A DNA stretch of 58,621 nt from Clostridia bacterium (GTDB lineage: Bacteria; Bacillota; Clostridia; Saccharofermentanales; Saccharofermentanaceae): NCBI GenBank assembly GCA_016281535.1, contig JAEEIT010000143.1, positions 1 through 58,621 on the forward strand, in the 5' to 3' direction. Shown piece by piece: positions 41,895-50,243 of the stretch; within the stretch, counting starts at the first letter, position 1; each line of letters begins with the position of its first letter. The notes below the pieces were generated by a model, which worked only from the letters and a program-made list of their open reading frames with translations, made no database searches and was not told the DNA's origin. The position numbers were made by a program, and so were the translations under genes.

Positions 41895-42589
41895 CAGTTA
41901 TACTCCTTCCCCAGCACAGCAAAAACAGTCCGGAACATGGTCGCGATATCCTTAAAGAAGCCGAATTCCCGGATACTCTGCAGATTAAACTTCATCTTAG
42001 CAGGAAGAACATCTTCTATATAGACCTGATCCACATCCGAAGCGGCATCCAGAAGCTTCGCCTCATCCTTATAACGGATACTGGCCTCAGAAGTGATGCC
42101 TGCAGGGAGAAGCAATGTCGCCATATACTCCGGTGCATATTTCTCAACATATTTGACTGCTTCCGGGCGGGTTCCGACGAAGCTCATATTTCCGGACAGT
42201 ACATCCAGAAGCTGCGGAAGCTCATCCAGCCGGCCACCGCGAAGTTTCGCGCCGATCCTGGTAATGCGGCTGTCATTTCCGACAGTGACAGCAGACCCGA
42301 TCTTATCGGCATTATTGACCATCGTGCGGAATTTATGGATACGGAAATGCTTGCCATACGTGGTGACCCGTTCCTGACGGTAAAAAACCGGACCCTTACT
42401 GTCGCATTTAATTATGATTGCCAGGATCAGGATAGGGAGCAGGAGAAGGATCAGCAAAAGAAAAGCAAGTATGAAGTCGAAAATGCGCTTGCACACAAGC
42501 GACACCTGCTTTTTTTTCAGTGCATCATAATAAGGTTTGACTTCCGGAATCTGCATATTGGCCGGAAGCGCACTCCACTTCCTTAACAT
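41894..42589 (-). CDS. Initiating undecaprenyl-phosphate sugar-phosphate transferase
   Basis: A 231-residue monotopic phosphoglycosyl transferase of the WcaJ/PglC superfamily. An N-terminal membrane re-entrant helix (KRIFDFILAFLLLILLLLPI) is followed by KGPVFYRQERV, FRIHKFRTMV, RGGRLDELPQLLDVLSGNMS (catalytic D-E pair) and FVGTRPE. It would put the first sugar phosphate on the lipid carrier. A short extension (residues 1-25) precedes the helix. It overlaps the aminotransferase gene by 7 bases; together they may handle an amino sugar. Confidence 0.92.
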   Translation of the reverse strand: MLRKWSALPANMQIPEVKPYYDALKKKQVSLVCKRIFDFILAFLLLILLLLPILILAIIIKCDSKGPVFYRQERVTTYGKHFRIHKFRTMVNNADKIGSAVTVGNDSRITRIGAKLRGGRLDELPQLLDVLSGNMSFVGTRPEAVKYVEKYAPEYMATLLLPAGITSEASIRYKDEAKLLDAASDVDQVYIEDVLPAKMKFNLQSIREFGFFKDIATMFRTVFAVLGKEYN

Positions 42590-43908
42590 TCCTTACCGTC
42601 CCTCATTACATTCTTTAATGCAGCGCAGATATATTCCACATCCTCATCCGTTAATAGCGTATGAAGAGGCAACGTGATCAGATTCTCATAGTAATCAAAC
42701 GAATGCGGGAAATCCTTGATATCAAAGCCCAGCGCGCGATAGGCCGTCATCATCGGAAGCGGCTTATAGTGAACGTTGGTATTGACACCCATTTCAGAAA
42801 GCTTCACGATGAGCTCGTTTCTTTCTTCCTCGTGGATCCCCGGGATGCGCATCAGATACAGGTGGTTGCTGCTGTCGATTCCATCCACATGGTGATAAAG
42901 ATGGGAAATCCCTAATTCATCACAAACAGCATCATATTTCGCTATAATCTCTTCTCTTCTTTTCAGAAGTCCCGGATAACGGTCAAGCTGACGAAGCCCG
43001 ATAGCTGCCATAATGTCCGTCATATTGCACTTATACCAGGGTCCGATGATATCGTACTCCCACGCGCCGACCTTGGTCTTGGCCAGCGCATCTTTATTCT
43101 GTCCATGGAGACTCAGAAGCTGGAAGAATCTGTATATCTCACTGTTTTCAATGCCGGGAATCGGCTTCCAGGTTGCGGCACCGCCTTCTGCGGTAGTGAA
43201 ATTCTTCACGGCATGGAAGCTGAATCCGGTAAAATCAGCTAAATTGCCACAATTTTTCTTCTCCCCATGAAACATCCTGCTTCCACCGAGACCATGGGCA
43301 CAGTCAGAAACAATGGCAACACGTCCCAGTGCATTTTGAATACGGGAAGAGAACTCCGAAAGAGGTGTCCCATCTGATTCCTTCGTATGAAAAAGCGCCT
43401 TCTTACTTTCCACAACAGTGAAGACTTTCTCATAATCACATACAATACCGGCCAGATCCACACAAACGACGGCCTTCGTCTTTTCTGTAATAGCTTCCGC
43501 CATCTTCTCATAATCCATTTCCGGCATATGTGTTGCCGGATCACCATCTTTCTGAATATCCACGAAGCGGATCGTCGCACCGCAGTGTAAGGCTGCGGAT
43601 GCCGAAGCAGAATAGGTATAGGCCGGAACGATTACTTCATCCCCTTCTCCTACGCCAAGGATCCGCAGATTAAGCTCTTCCGCGGCCGTAGCTGAATTCA
43701 GGCAGACTACTCGGTTCGACCAGCGATCCGGATCGATTTCTGTATCAAAATCTGCACGCCCTGTTTCGATATACGCGGCCAGCCTTCTTTCCAGAAGTTT
43801 CGTTCTTGGACCCGTAGTGATCCACCCGGATCGCATGGCTTCGCATACCTCTTTGATTTCATCCTCGCCAATATCCGGCGGGCTGAATTTGATGACTCTT
43901 TTTTTCAT
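42583..43908 (-). CDS. DegT/DnrJ/EryC1/StrS-family PLP aminotransferase
   Basis: A 441-residue sugar aminotransferase. GWITTGPRTKLLERRLA is the usual start, NSATAAEELNLRILGVGEGDEV follows, DCAHGLGG contains the PLP-ring Asp/His and FSFHAVKNFTTAEGG the Schiff-base Lys. It would place an amino group on a keto-sugar nucleotide. At about 441 residues it is longer than the typical 370-390, due to insertions around residues 50-65 and 160-180. No strong ribosome site is seen; ATG 43908 is used, TTG 43917 is possible. It is the first gene of the polysaccharide locus. Confidence 0.88.
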   Translation of the reverse strand: MKKRVIKFSPPDIGEDEIKEVCEAMRSGWITTGPRTKLLERRLAAYIETGRADFDTEIDPDRWSNRVVCLNSATAAEELNLRILGVGEGDEVIVPAYTYSASASAALHCGATIRFVDIQKDGDPATHMPEMDYEKMAEAITEKTKAVVCVDLAGIVCDYEKVFTVVESKKALFHTKESDGTPLSEFSSRIQNALGRVAIVSDCAHGLGGSRMFHGEKKNCGNLADFTGFSFHAVKNFTTAEGGAATWKPIPGIENSEIYRFFQLLSLHGQNKDALAKTKVGAWEYDIIGPWYKCNMTDIMAAIGLRQLDRYPGLLKRREEIIAKYDAVCDELGISHLYHHVDGIDSSNHLYLMRIPGIHEEERNELIVKLSEMGVNTNVHYKPLPMMTAYRALGFDIKDFPHSFDYYENLITLPLHTLLTDEDVEYICAALKNVMRDGKEC

Positions 43909-43948
43909 ATATATCAATATGTCCTACAAACTAGTTTATTACTTGATT

Positions 43949-43977
43949 ATTATACACATAGTGGAAAGAAAAGTGTA
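43949..43977 (-). promoter_or_regulatory. Tentative promoter of the polysaccharide locus
   Basis: A perfect TATAAT (minus strand, 43954-43949) lies about 40 bases before the aminotransferase gene, but the -35 at 17 bases (TACACT) is poor. It follows the tRNA-Leu terminator. An activator may be needed. Confidence 0.4.
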
Positions 43978-43990
43978 TTTCCTTTAAATA

Positions 43991-44018
43991 CAATAAAAAC
44001 ACCCGCGTTCGGGTGTTT
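43991..44018 (-). terminator. Terminator of tRNA-Leu
   Basis: AAACACCCG pairs with CGGGTGTTT around AACG on the minus strand, followed by TTTTTATTG. It begins 18 bases after the tRNA. Confidence 0.85.
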
Positions 44019-44036
44019 CTATTGCACATTAACAAA

Positions 44037-44121
44037 TGGTGGGGCTGATGGGACTTGAACCCATACGATTTAAGGTCGGCAGATTTTGAGTCTGCTGCGT
44101 CTGCCATTCCGCCACAACCCC
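44037..44121 (-). tRNA. tRNA-Leu (anticodon CAA)
   Basis: An 85-base class II tRNA with encoded CCA. The acceptor GGGGTTG pairs with CAGCCCC, the anticodon stem GCAGA/TCTGC encloses loop CTCAAAA, giving anticodon CAA, and the T arm reads GGGTTCAAGTCCC. The long variable arm fits tRNA-Leu. Confidence 0.95.
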
Positions 44122-44138
44122 GTTTAGGGACGGAAATC

Positions 44139-44167
44139 ATATTAGCACAGACGATTTTTCGTGTCAA
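44139..44167 (-). promoter_or_regulatory. tRNA-Leu promoter
   Basis: Minus-strand TTGACA (44167-44162) and TAATAT (44144-44139) with a 17-base spacer, 17 bases before the tRNA. It lies directly after the galE stop codon, so the tRNA has its own strong start. Confidence 0.85.
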
Positions 44168-44176
44168 TTTCAAGGG

Positions 44177-45181
44177 TCAGGAAAGGCTGTTCTTAGCGAA
44201 CCGATATGAATCCTTGCACATTCTTTCCAAGTCATACTCGGCTTTCCAGCCCAGTTCTCTCTCCGCTTTTCCAGGATCAGAATAATACGAAGCAATATCA
44301 CCCGGTCTTCTTTCGACAACCTGATACGGGATCGTGATATTATTCGCTTTCTCGAAGGCGTGTACAATATCAAGAACGCTGTAGCCGATTCCCGTACCAA
44401 TATTATAAATATATGTAGAGGCCTCATCTGAGAACTTGGTCATCACGGAAACATGGGCTCTGGCCAGGTCGACAACATGAATATAGTCACGTACGCCGGT
44501 TCCGTCCGGTGTCTCATAATCATCACCGAAAACACGAAGCTGAGGCAGTTTCCCAATGGCAACCTGCATAATGTATGGCATCAGGTTATTGGGGATCCCA
44601 TTTGGCTTTTCTCCGATCAAGCCGCTCTCGTGTGCTCCGATTGGATTGAAGTACCGAAGCAGGACAACATGCCAGTCCGGATTTGCTTTCTGGTAGTCGG
44701 AGAGAATCCTTTCCAGCATTTTTTTGCTCTCTGCGTAAGGGCTAAATGTGGTACCAAGAGGACATTCCTCTGTGATGGGAACAAATGCCGGGATTCCATA
44801 TACGGTGGCCGTGGAAGAAAAAACAATATTCTTCACGCCGTGCTTCTCCATTACAGATATCAGGTTTAAGGTTCCGACAATGTTATTATTGTAGTAATAC
44901 CATGGCTTCGCGACACTCTCACCTACTGCTTTCAGACCGGCAAAATGAATGACAGCGTCAATCTTGTTCTCTAGAAACACAGGCTCAAGTTCATCCGGAT
45001 GTAGCATATCCGCCTTATAAAACTTCGGCTTTTTCCCCGAGATCATCTCAATCTTATCCAGCACATCTTCACTGGAATTAGAAAGATTGTCGAATACCAC
45101 TACATCATGTCCGGCCTTGATCAATTCCACACATGTATGAGAACCAATATATCCGGTACCACCGGTTACAAGAATATTCAT
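44177..45181 (-). CDS. galE: UDP-glucose 4-epimerase
   Basis: GalE interconverts UDP-glucose and UDP-galactose. The 334-residue SDR has VTGGTGYIGSHTCVEL for NAD, FSSTATVYG and FSPYAESKKMLE (the YxxxK pair), and GTGVRDYIHVVDLA. AGGGAGG precedes ATG 45181. It stands between tRNA genes with its own promoter and so is not part of the polysaccharide operon, though it may feed it with UDP-galactose. Confidence 0.95.
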   Translation of the reverse strand: MNILVTGGTGYIGSHTCVELIKAGHDVVVFDNLSNSSEDVLDKIEMISGKKPKFYKADMLHPDELEPVFLENKIDAVIHFAGLKAVGESVAKPWYYYNNNIVGTLNLISVMEKHGVKNIVFSSTATVYGIPAFVPITEECPLGTTFSPYAESKKMLERILSDYQKANPDWHVVLLRYFNPIGAHESGLIGEKPNGIPNNLMPYIMQVAIGKLPQLRVFGDDYETPDGTGVRDYIHVVDLARAHVSVMTKFSDEASTYIYNIGTGIGYSVLDIVHAFEKANNITIPYQVVERRPGDIASYYSDPGKAERELGWKAEYDLERMCKDSYRFAKNSLS

Positions 45182-45200
45182 AATTCTACCTCCCTTTACG

Positions 45201-45237
45201 GTAGAATCATTCTACTCCATCTGCACTATTCTGTCTA
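45201..45237 (-). promoter_or_regulatory. galE promoter with a palindrome on the -10
   Basis: Minus-strand TAGACA (45237-45232) and TAGAATC-type -10 TAGAAT (45214-45209), 17-base spacer. GTAGAATCATTCTAC at 45201-45215 is a perfect 7-base-arm palindrome that covers the -10, a possible operator. Confidence 0.5.
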
Positions 45238-45254
45238 ACTGCTTAAAGCAAAAC

Positions 45255-45293
45255 AAAAAAATGAACCTCTTCTGAATACTCAAAAAAGGTTCA
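45255..45293 (-). terminator. Terminator after tRNA-Tyr
   Basis: ATGAACCT (minus strand, right after the tRNA) pairs with AGGTTCAT and is followed by seven T. It ends the tRNA-Met/tRNA-Tyr unit. Confidence 0.85.
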
Positions 45294-45378
45294 TGGTGGG
45301 AGAAGGTGGATTCGAACCACCGAAGTCGGTGACAACAGATTTACAGTCTGCCCCCTTTGGCCGCTCGGGAATTCTCCC
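45294..45378 (-). tRNA. tRNA-Tyr (anticodon GTA)
   Basis: An 85-base class II tRNA with encoded CCA. The acceptor GGGAGAA pairs with TTCTCCC, anticodon stem CAGA/TCTG encloses CTGTAAA, anticodon GTA, and there is a long variable arm. Confidence 0.95.
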
Positions 45379-45413
45379 TCGTAACATATATAATTTGTCA
45401 AATTGCTTCAATG

Positions 45414-45490
45414 TGGTGGGCCTTCAGGGACTCGAACCCAAGACCGACCGGTTATGAGCCGGTTGCTCTAACCAACTGAGCTAAAGGCCC
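45414..45490 (-). tRNA. tRNA with anticodon CAT (elongator Met, or tRNA-Ile2)
   Basis: A 77-base tRNA with encoded CCA: acceptor GGGCCTT/AAGGCCC, D arm AGCTCAGTTGGTTAGAGC, anticodon stem ACCGG/CCGGT with loop CTCATAA. It lacks the features of an initiator tRNA (no C1 mismatch). If TilS lysidinylates C34 it would be tRNA-Ile2; this cannot be settled by eye. Confidence 0.9.
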
Positions 45491-45531
45491 GCTTGTTTGA
45501 GTTTGTACCCATTTCTCAAAGCGCAAGAAAG

Positions 45532-45560
45532 ATTATAGCGATAATGTCGTTATTCGTCAA
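45532..45560 (-). promoter_or_regulatory. Promoter of the tRNA-Met/tRNA-Tyr unit
   Basis: Minus-strand TTGACG (45560-45555) and TATAAT (45537-45532) with a 17-base spacer; near-consensus, as is usual for stable RNA genes. Confidence 0.88.
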
Positions 45561-45599
45561 CACCTTTTCTGAAAATCTTCGACTTGGCAACAAAATAAC

Positions 45600-45685
45600 G
45601 AAAAAGTAAGCCGGGCGCTCCGTCCCATCCTAAAAAGATTCTCGAAACAGAATCCTCATTAAGATAGGAAAGAGCGTCCGGGTGA
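45600..45685 (-). terminator. Structured terminator after asd
   Basis: A 10-position outer stem (minus strand CCGGACGCTC with GAGCGCCCGG, one mismatch; plus coordinates 45672-45681 and 45611-45620) encloses an inner hairpin GATTCT/AGAATC, and is followed by CTTACTTTTTCG. It is larger than an ordinary terminator. Confidence 0.6.
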
Positions 45686-45692
45686 TTATCCG

Positions 45693-46778
45693 TTAGTCTT
45701 TCGCAGAAAGATAGCCTTTCTTGTAAAGAAGCTCAGCAGTCAACATGGCACCACCTGCAGCACCACGAAGAGTATTGTGGGACAGACAGGTGAACTTATA
45801 ATCGAAGATCGGATCCTCACGAAGTCTTCCGATAGATACGCCCATACCACCCTGGAACATCGCATCCAGTGCCGGCTGCGGACGGTTATCTTCCTCGATA
45901 TACTGCAGGAACTGCTTCGGTGCATGCGGAAGATCCAGTTCCTGAGGTGCGCCCTTGTAGTTCTTCCATGCTTCGAGCATTTCTTCCTTTGTCGGCTTCC
46001 TGTCAAACTTTACCGAAACAGCTGCGGTATGGCCTTCCTGGACCGCGACGCGGTAGCACTGTGCCGAGATTACGGGTGCTTCGGCCTTTACGATCTCATC
46101 GCCTTCAATATGGCCCCAGACTTTCAGCGGCTCCTGTTCACTCTTCTCTTCTTCTCCGCCGATATAAGGAATCATGTTGCCAACCATCTCCGGCCAATCC
46201 TTAAAGGTCTTTCCTGCACCGGAAATCGCCTGATAGGTGCATACATTGATGTACTTAATACCGAATCCGAGAAGCGGGGTAAGTGCCGGCACATAACTCT
46301 GGATGGAGCAGTTCGGCTTAACAGCAATGAAACCTCTCTTCGTGCCGAGTCTCGCCTTTTGCTTTTCAATAATCGCAGCATGATCCGAATTGATCTCCGG
46401 AACCATCATCGGAACGTCAGGAGTCCATCTGTGAGCCGAGTTATTCGAAATGACCGGTGTCTCAAGCTTCGCAATCTTTTCCTCAAGTGCACGGATCTCA
46501 TCCTTCTTCATATCGACAGCGCAGAAAACGAAATCGACCTTCTCGCAGATCTTCTCGATATCTTCCGTGCTCTCCACGATCATATCCTTCACATATGAAG
46601 GCATTTCGGAATCGATCTTCCAACGACCTTCCACCGCATCTGCATAACGCTTACCTGCCGAACGCGGAGAAGCCACGACTGCCACACATTCGAACCACGG
46701 ATGATTATCCAGAAGTGATATGAATCTTTGTCCTACATAACCTGTTGCGCCAATGACGCCTGCTCTTAACTTTGCCAT
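45693..46778 (-). CDS. asd: Aspartate-semialdehyde dehydrogenase, archaeal/fungal type
   Basis: Asd reduces aspartyl phosphate to the semialdehyde for lysine/diaminopimelate, threonine and methionine. The 361-residue protein begins LRAGVIGATGYVGQRFISLL (NADP site). FIAVKPNCSIQSYVPALTPL holds the catalytic Cys and EGHTAAVSVKF the active His region. These match the archaeal/yeast subfamily, not the usual bacterial form, although several Clostridia have it. ATG 46778 is used, with GAGAGG upstream; the frame is open to 46844. It is a single-gene unit. Confidence 0.93.
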   Translation of the reverse strand: MAKLRAGVIGATGYVGQRFISLLDNHPWFECVAVVASPRSAGKRYADAVEGRWKIDSEMPSYVKDMIVESTEDIEKICEKVDFVFCAVDMKKDEIRALEEKIAKLETPVISNNSAHRWTPDVPMMVPEINSDHAAIIEKQKARLGTKRGFIAVKPNCSIQSYVPALTPLLGFGIKYINVCTYQAISGAGKTFKDWPEMVGNMIPYIGGEEEKSEQEPLKVWGHIEGDEIVKAEAPVISAQCYRVAVQEGHTAAVSVKFDRKPTKEEMLEAWKNYKGAPQELDLPHAPKQFLQYIEEDNRPQPALDAMFQGGMGVSIGRLREDPIFDYKFTCLSHNTLRGAAGGAMLTAELLYKKGYLSAKD

Positions 46779-46930
46779 GTTTCTATCCTCTCGTCTGTCC
46801 GCGTACCGCGGACATTTGTCTTTGATGGGTGTATTATAGCGCAACCACTACAGGAAAGCAAGTCATTTTTCTTGGATTTTTATGATACTATTAGTTTAGT
46901 AATGATTTTGTTTAATATTGGGAGGAGATC

Positions 46931-47941
46931 ATGAGCCGTCCGAAAGGAAAATCATCAGGAGAAACCGCCTCTTTTCCGATTCTGGAACAATACACCCGTT
47001 ATATGGAGGCCGTTCAGGAGAAGTCTCCTCTTACTGTTAAGGAGTATACGTATGACCTGATCCTTCTCTTCCGCTTCTTGAAATTTGACCGTGGTCTTGT
47101 GAAACTTTCAGATGAGTTTACATTCGAGGACATTCCGATCGATGATGTTGACGCGGCTTTTCTAAACTCCATCACTACGGATGATCTATTCGCATTTATG
47201 ATCTATCTTTCCCGTACGCGGCATGCCTCTTCTGCAACCAGAGCAAGGAAAGTAGCTACGGTCAAATCCTTCTTTAAATACCTGTTCCAGAAGAAAAGGA
47301 TCATTAAAGACGATCCATCCTATGACTTAGAAACACCCCGCCGTGCGAAGCGACTTCCGAAGTACTTGAATCTTGAGCAGAGCCGAGATCTTCTTACCAC
47401 CGCCGCTAACGCAGAAGGTGAATTTGCAGAAAGAGATTTCTGTATTGTCACGTTATTCCTGAATTGTGGGATGCGTCTTTCTGAACTCCGGGGAATCAAT
47501 CTTTCCGATATTTCTGATGATACGCTTCGCGTTGTCGGTAAGGGTAATAAAGAAAGGACGATTTACTTAAATCAAGCATGTCTGACTGCTCTCGACCGAT
47601 ACTATCCGCAGCGAGACATAATGAAAAAGAAAGAGAAAGAGGCACTCTTCCTCAGTAGCCGAGGAACCCGGATCAGTACGCAGATGATCCAGATCATTAT
47701 CAAACGTCTTTTTGCCGCATCCGGAATCGACTCACAGGCTTATTCTGTTCATAAGCTGAGACATACATGTGCGACTCTGATGTATAAGTATGGACATGTG
47801 GACATTCGCACGCTGCAGTCCATCTTGGGACATCAGAGTGTCGCGACTACCCAGATCTACACGCATGTAGATGAAGAATCACTTCATGATGCAGTATCGA
47901 GGAATCCACTTTCTTCTTTTAAGGATCCCAAGAAGGACTGA
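46931..47941 (+). CDS. xerC: Xer-type tyrosine recombinase
   Basis: A 336-residue tyrosine recombinase. An N-terminal SAM-like DNA-binding domain (about 15-120) precedes the catalytic domain with the complete set: Arg in CGMRLSELRG, Lys in VVGKGNKER, HKLRHT (HxxR), LGHQSVATTQIYTHV (His and nucleophilic Tyr). Size and pattern fit chromosomal XerC/D/A proteins that resolve dimers at dif. ATG 46931 follows GGAGGAG. No attachment-site repeats or phage genes adjoin it, so it looks like a housekeeping gene. An extended -10 (TGATACTAT, 46883-46891) may be its promoter. Its stop abuts the stop of the convergent gene. Confidence 0.88.
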   Translation: MSRPKGKSSGETASFPILEQYTRYMEAVQEKSPLTVKEYTYDLILLFRFLKFDRGLVKLSDEFTFEDIPIDDVDAAFLNSITTDDLFAFMIYLSRTRHASSATRARKVATVKSFFKYLFQKKRIIKDDPSYDLETPRRAKRLPKYLNLEQSRDLLTTAANAEGEFAERDFCIVTLFLNCGMRLSELRGINLSDISDDTLRVVGKGNKERTIYLNQACLTALDRYYPQRDIMKKKEKEALFLSSRGTRISTQMIQIIIKRLFAASGIDSQAYSVHKLRHTCATLMYKYGHVDIRTLQSILGHQSVATTQIYTHVDEESLHDAVSRNPLSSFKDPKKD

Positions 47942-49570
47942 TCAATGATCTGACGTTTCTGTTTCCTTGTATTTCTCGAAGAAACGCATGGCTACCTCTT
48001 TCTTATTCTGAGGATGAAGGTCGTTATACATTCCCAGATCATAAGTAGGTATCAGATATGCATGAGGGATATCTGTTACTACTTCCCTTTGCACTTTTCG
48101 AACTCCGTCAAAGGGGTCATTTTTGTAGACCGGTCCATCACCCAGCCAATACGTCACCTCTGCCATATAGAAGGGCACATCTTCCCCGAGAAGACGTCTC
48201 CACTCTTTCACCATGTCTTTCAGAAGAGCGGCATAGTGCTGAGGGTATTCACAATTGGACTCACCCTGATAGAAAAGAATCGCTTTACAGGACACATCCC
48301 GCAGAGGGTTAATCATCGAATTATAAAGTGCAGTAGGTGCCCAGATAAAGAATGTCGGGCCTTCCAGTCTTTCGCTTTCTGCGCCTTTACGCATCGCCCA
48401 TTCTCCGGAAAGAGAAATCTCTTCCTCCCCGTTTTTCAGGCAATACGGACAATCTGGTACGGCTCCGCCGATATTTCCGTCCATGACAAGTCGGATCGTG
48501 ATAGTATTCTCACCCGGTTTCAGTATGCCGGGTTCGAGAAAATACCTTCTGGGCGGATACTTAAAGCCGAACTCGCCGACTTTCTGTCCATTCACATATG
48601 TTGTGTCGGAATCGATTAGTGTACCGAGACGTAATTCGACCTTTTTATCGCACCAAGACTGTGGCACCTCAATTCTGTTCTGAAGCCATACACTTCCTTT
48701 ATACTCTTCATATGTTGTGCCCAGGAATGTTGAAGGCATCACAAATGTCTCGTACTTCCCGCTGATTTCCCAAGTATCCTTCCAGTTATTCTGAAGTCCA
48801 GGATCTCTTTCTGCCAGATCTTGATGCCAATTGTCCTGTCGTTTCAGATCCTCTTCCTGCGTTCTTCTCACGAATTCTTCATCATGGTTTTGTTCCAGCT
48901 TCCCTTTATAACACCACAGGCAGCATTTACTCTTGTCATTATTACAAACACCGGAACTATCATCTTCTACACGGATCTTTTCATAGCAGGCAATCAAGTT
49001 CTCTTCACTCATCAGGCTTTCTACCGGAGCACCGCCGACAGCGGTCTGTATCAATCCCACAGGGATCCCATCTTCCAGAAACTTAGCCTTGGCGAAATAG
49101 AATCCGATCGCACTGAAGCCGCCGATATGTTCCTGGTCACAATTGACCCAATTCCCTCCCTCGAGCATTTCTGATTTCTTCCCGAAAAGCGCCATCTTAG
49201 GGACTTCGAATTGCCTGATCATTGGAAAATCCGCAGATAGGATCTCATCGTAATGGTAATCCGTCGTCCACATGACCGGAAGCTCCATATTCGATTGTCC
49301 GCCAAGAACATAAACATCTCCGAAAAGAAGATCCTCTATATCCATCACCTTCTGATCGTTGACAAGAATAGAGAGAATATGCGGGCCTCCTGCCGGGAAA
49401 GCCGGAATCTCGGCGCGCCATGTTCTTGTTGATGCATCAGAAAAAACAGGGATCCCGATCCCGTCCATCTGAATAGAAACCACTTCCCCGTCGTTCATTT
49501 CACCACGGAGCACATTTCTTACATCGCGCTGAAGGATCATGCCATTACTAAAGAGACTGGAAATTCTCAT
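47942..49570 (-). CDS. Sialate O-acetylesterase-type carbohydrate esterase
   Basis: A 542-residue SGNH-like esterase of the SASA/DUF303 type. VLGGQSNMELPVMW carries the catalytic Ser block and DLHPQNK near the C-terminus the Asp-x-x-His block; FYQGESNCEYP is a further family motif. A jelly-roll-like insert (SVWLQNRIEVPQSW ... LRLGTLIDSDTTYVNG) splits the catalytic domain, as in other members. No signal peptide, so it acts inside the cell on imported acetylated glycans. ATG 49570 follows GGAGG at 8 bases. It ends the YesL unit of a sugar-uptake locus. Substrate (sialic acid or acetylated plant sugar) is undecided. Confidence 0.88.
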   Translation of the reverse strand: MRISSLFSNGMILQRDVRNVLRGEMNDGEVVSIQMDGIGIPVFSDASTRTWRAEIPAFPAGGPHILSILVNDQKVMDIEDLLFGDVYVLGGQSNMELPVMWTTDYHYDEILSADFPMIRQFEVPKMALFGKKSEMLEGGNWVNCDQEHIGGFSAIGFYFAKAKFLEDGIPVGLIQTAVGGAPVESLMSEENLIACYEKIRVEDDSSGVCNNDKSKCCLWCYKGKLEQNHDEEFVRRTQEEDLKRQDNWHQDLAERDPGLQNNWKDTWEISGKYETFVMPSTFLGTTYEEYKGSVWLQNRIEVPQSWCDKKVELRLGTLIDSDTTYVNGQKVGEFGFKYPPRRYFLEPGILKPGENTITIRLVMDGNIGGAVPDCPYCLKNGEEEISLSGEWAMRKGAESERLEGPTFFIWAPTALYNSMINPLRDVSCKAILFYQGESNCEYPQHYAALLKDMVKEWRRLLGEDVPFYMAEVTYWLGDGPVYKNDPFDGVRKVQREVVTDIPHAYLIPTYDLGMYNDLHPQNKKEVAMRFFEKYKETETSDH

Positions 49571-49584
49571 TTTCGTTTCCTCCA

Positions 49585-50241
49585 CTATGAGAAGAGATAT
49601 TCAATCATACGATTGTTCAGTTCATTCTGTTTTTCGGAATATGCAAAAGCAATATAAGCTTCTTCTGAAGTAATTCCCAGCTTCTGCCTTGTTGTGTCTG
49701 ACAATTTCATCGCAGCAGGATGTCCCTGCGCGTCATTGAGATACTCTATATCTTTATATCTCGGATCTTCTTTTACATCGGAAAGATCCAGATAGATATC
49801 GTATTGCATGTATACTTCGAACTGATCTTCCGTCATAAGAAAATACTGGAACATACCGCCATTCACCTGAGACAGAAAAGCCATAGTCAGGTTATAAGAA
49901 TTGACATCACTGCCGTTCTGGGGATCCATTAGCGTGTTTCCGCCATACTTCACAACCTTGTTCTTATAGCCGTTCCCCAGGAAAGCGAGGAAATCATCTG
50001 TTACCATCTTTTCACCGGCCTGTGAGAGATTTACACCGACACCTGCACCGGTATAGATCGTTTTATTCCGATTCAGGACATCATGGAGAAACCAGCAAAT
50101 ACCTATAATCAGCAGAACAGCTATAATGATCTTCAGAAGATAGTAATCACGAAAATAGATCAGCTTCTGATGCCGGTCAAGTTTAGAGATCTTCTCTTTT
50201 TCCTTAGAGATAAACTCAGAAAGAGAGCCCTTATTCGACAT
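49585..50241 (-). CDS. Membrane-anchored protein of unknown function in a sugar-uptake locus
   Basis: I do not recognise this 218-residue protein. A charged N-terminus (SLSEFISKEKEKISKLDRHQK) leads to one span (about 36-54, LLKIIIAVLLIIGICWFLHDV) and an outward domain of about 160 residues without cysteines or known catalytic motifs. It lies 2 bases after yesL and just before the esterase gene, so it belongs to the sugar-uptake programme. Similar unannotated proteins occur next to yesL in other Clostridia, as far as I recall. It may assist the transporter or sense its load; this is a guess. Confidence 0.7.
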   Translation of the reverse strand: MSNKGSLSEFISKEKEKISKLDRHQKLIYFRDYYLLKIIIAVLLIIGICWFLHDVLNRNKTIYTGAGVGVNLSQAGEKMVTDDFLAFLGNGYKNKVVKYGGNTLMDPQNGSDVNSYNLTMAFLSQVNGGMFQYFLMTEDQFEVYMQYDIYLDLSDVKEDPRYKDIEYLNDAQGHPAAMKLSDTTRQKLGITSEEAYIAFAYSEKQNELNNRMIEYLFS

Positions 50242-50243
50242 AT

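Noticed and set aside
43931..44173. An 80-codon minus-strand frame over the tRNA-Leu gene
   Set aside because: It reads through the tRNA and its terminator; no ribosome site or protein similarity.
45414..45490. Calling the CAT tRNA an initiator tRNA-fMet
   Set aside because: The first acceptor pair is G-C and the anticodon stem lacks the three consecutive G-C pairs of initiators; elongator Met or Ile2 remain.
46931..47941. The tyrosine recombinase as a sign of an integrated mobile element
   Set aside because: The tRNA genes at 44037-45490 are intact, with no direct repeats of their 3' ends seen near it, and no phage or conjugation genes adjoin. Size and motifs fit a housekeeping Xer protein.
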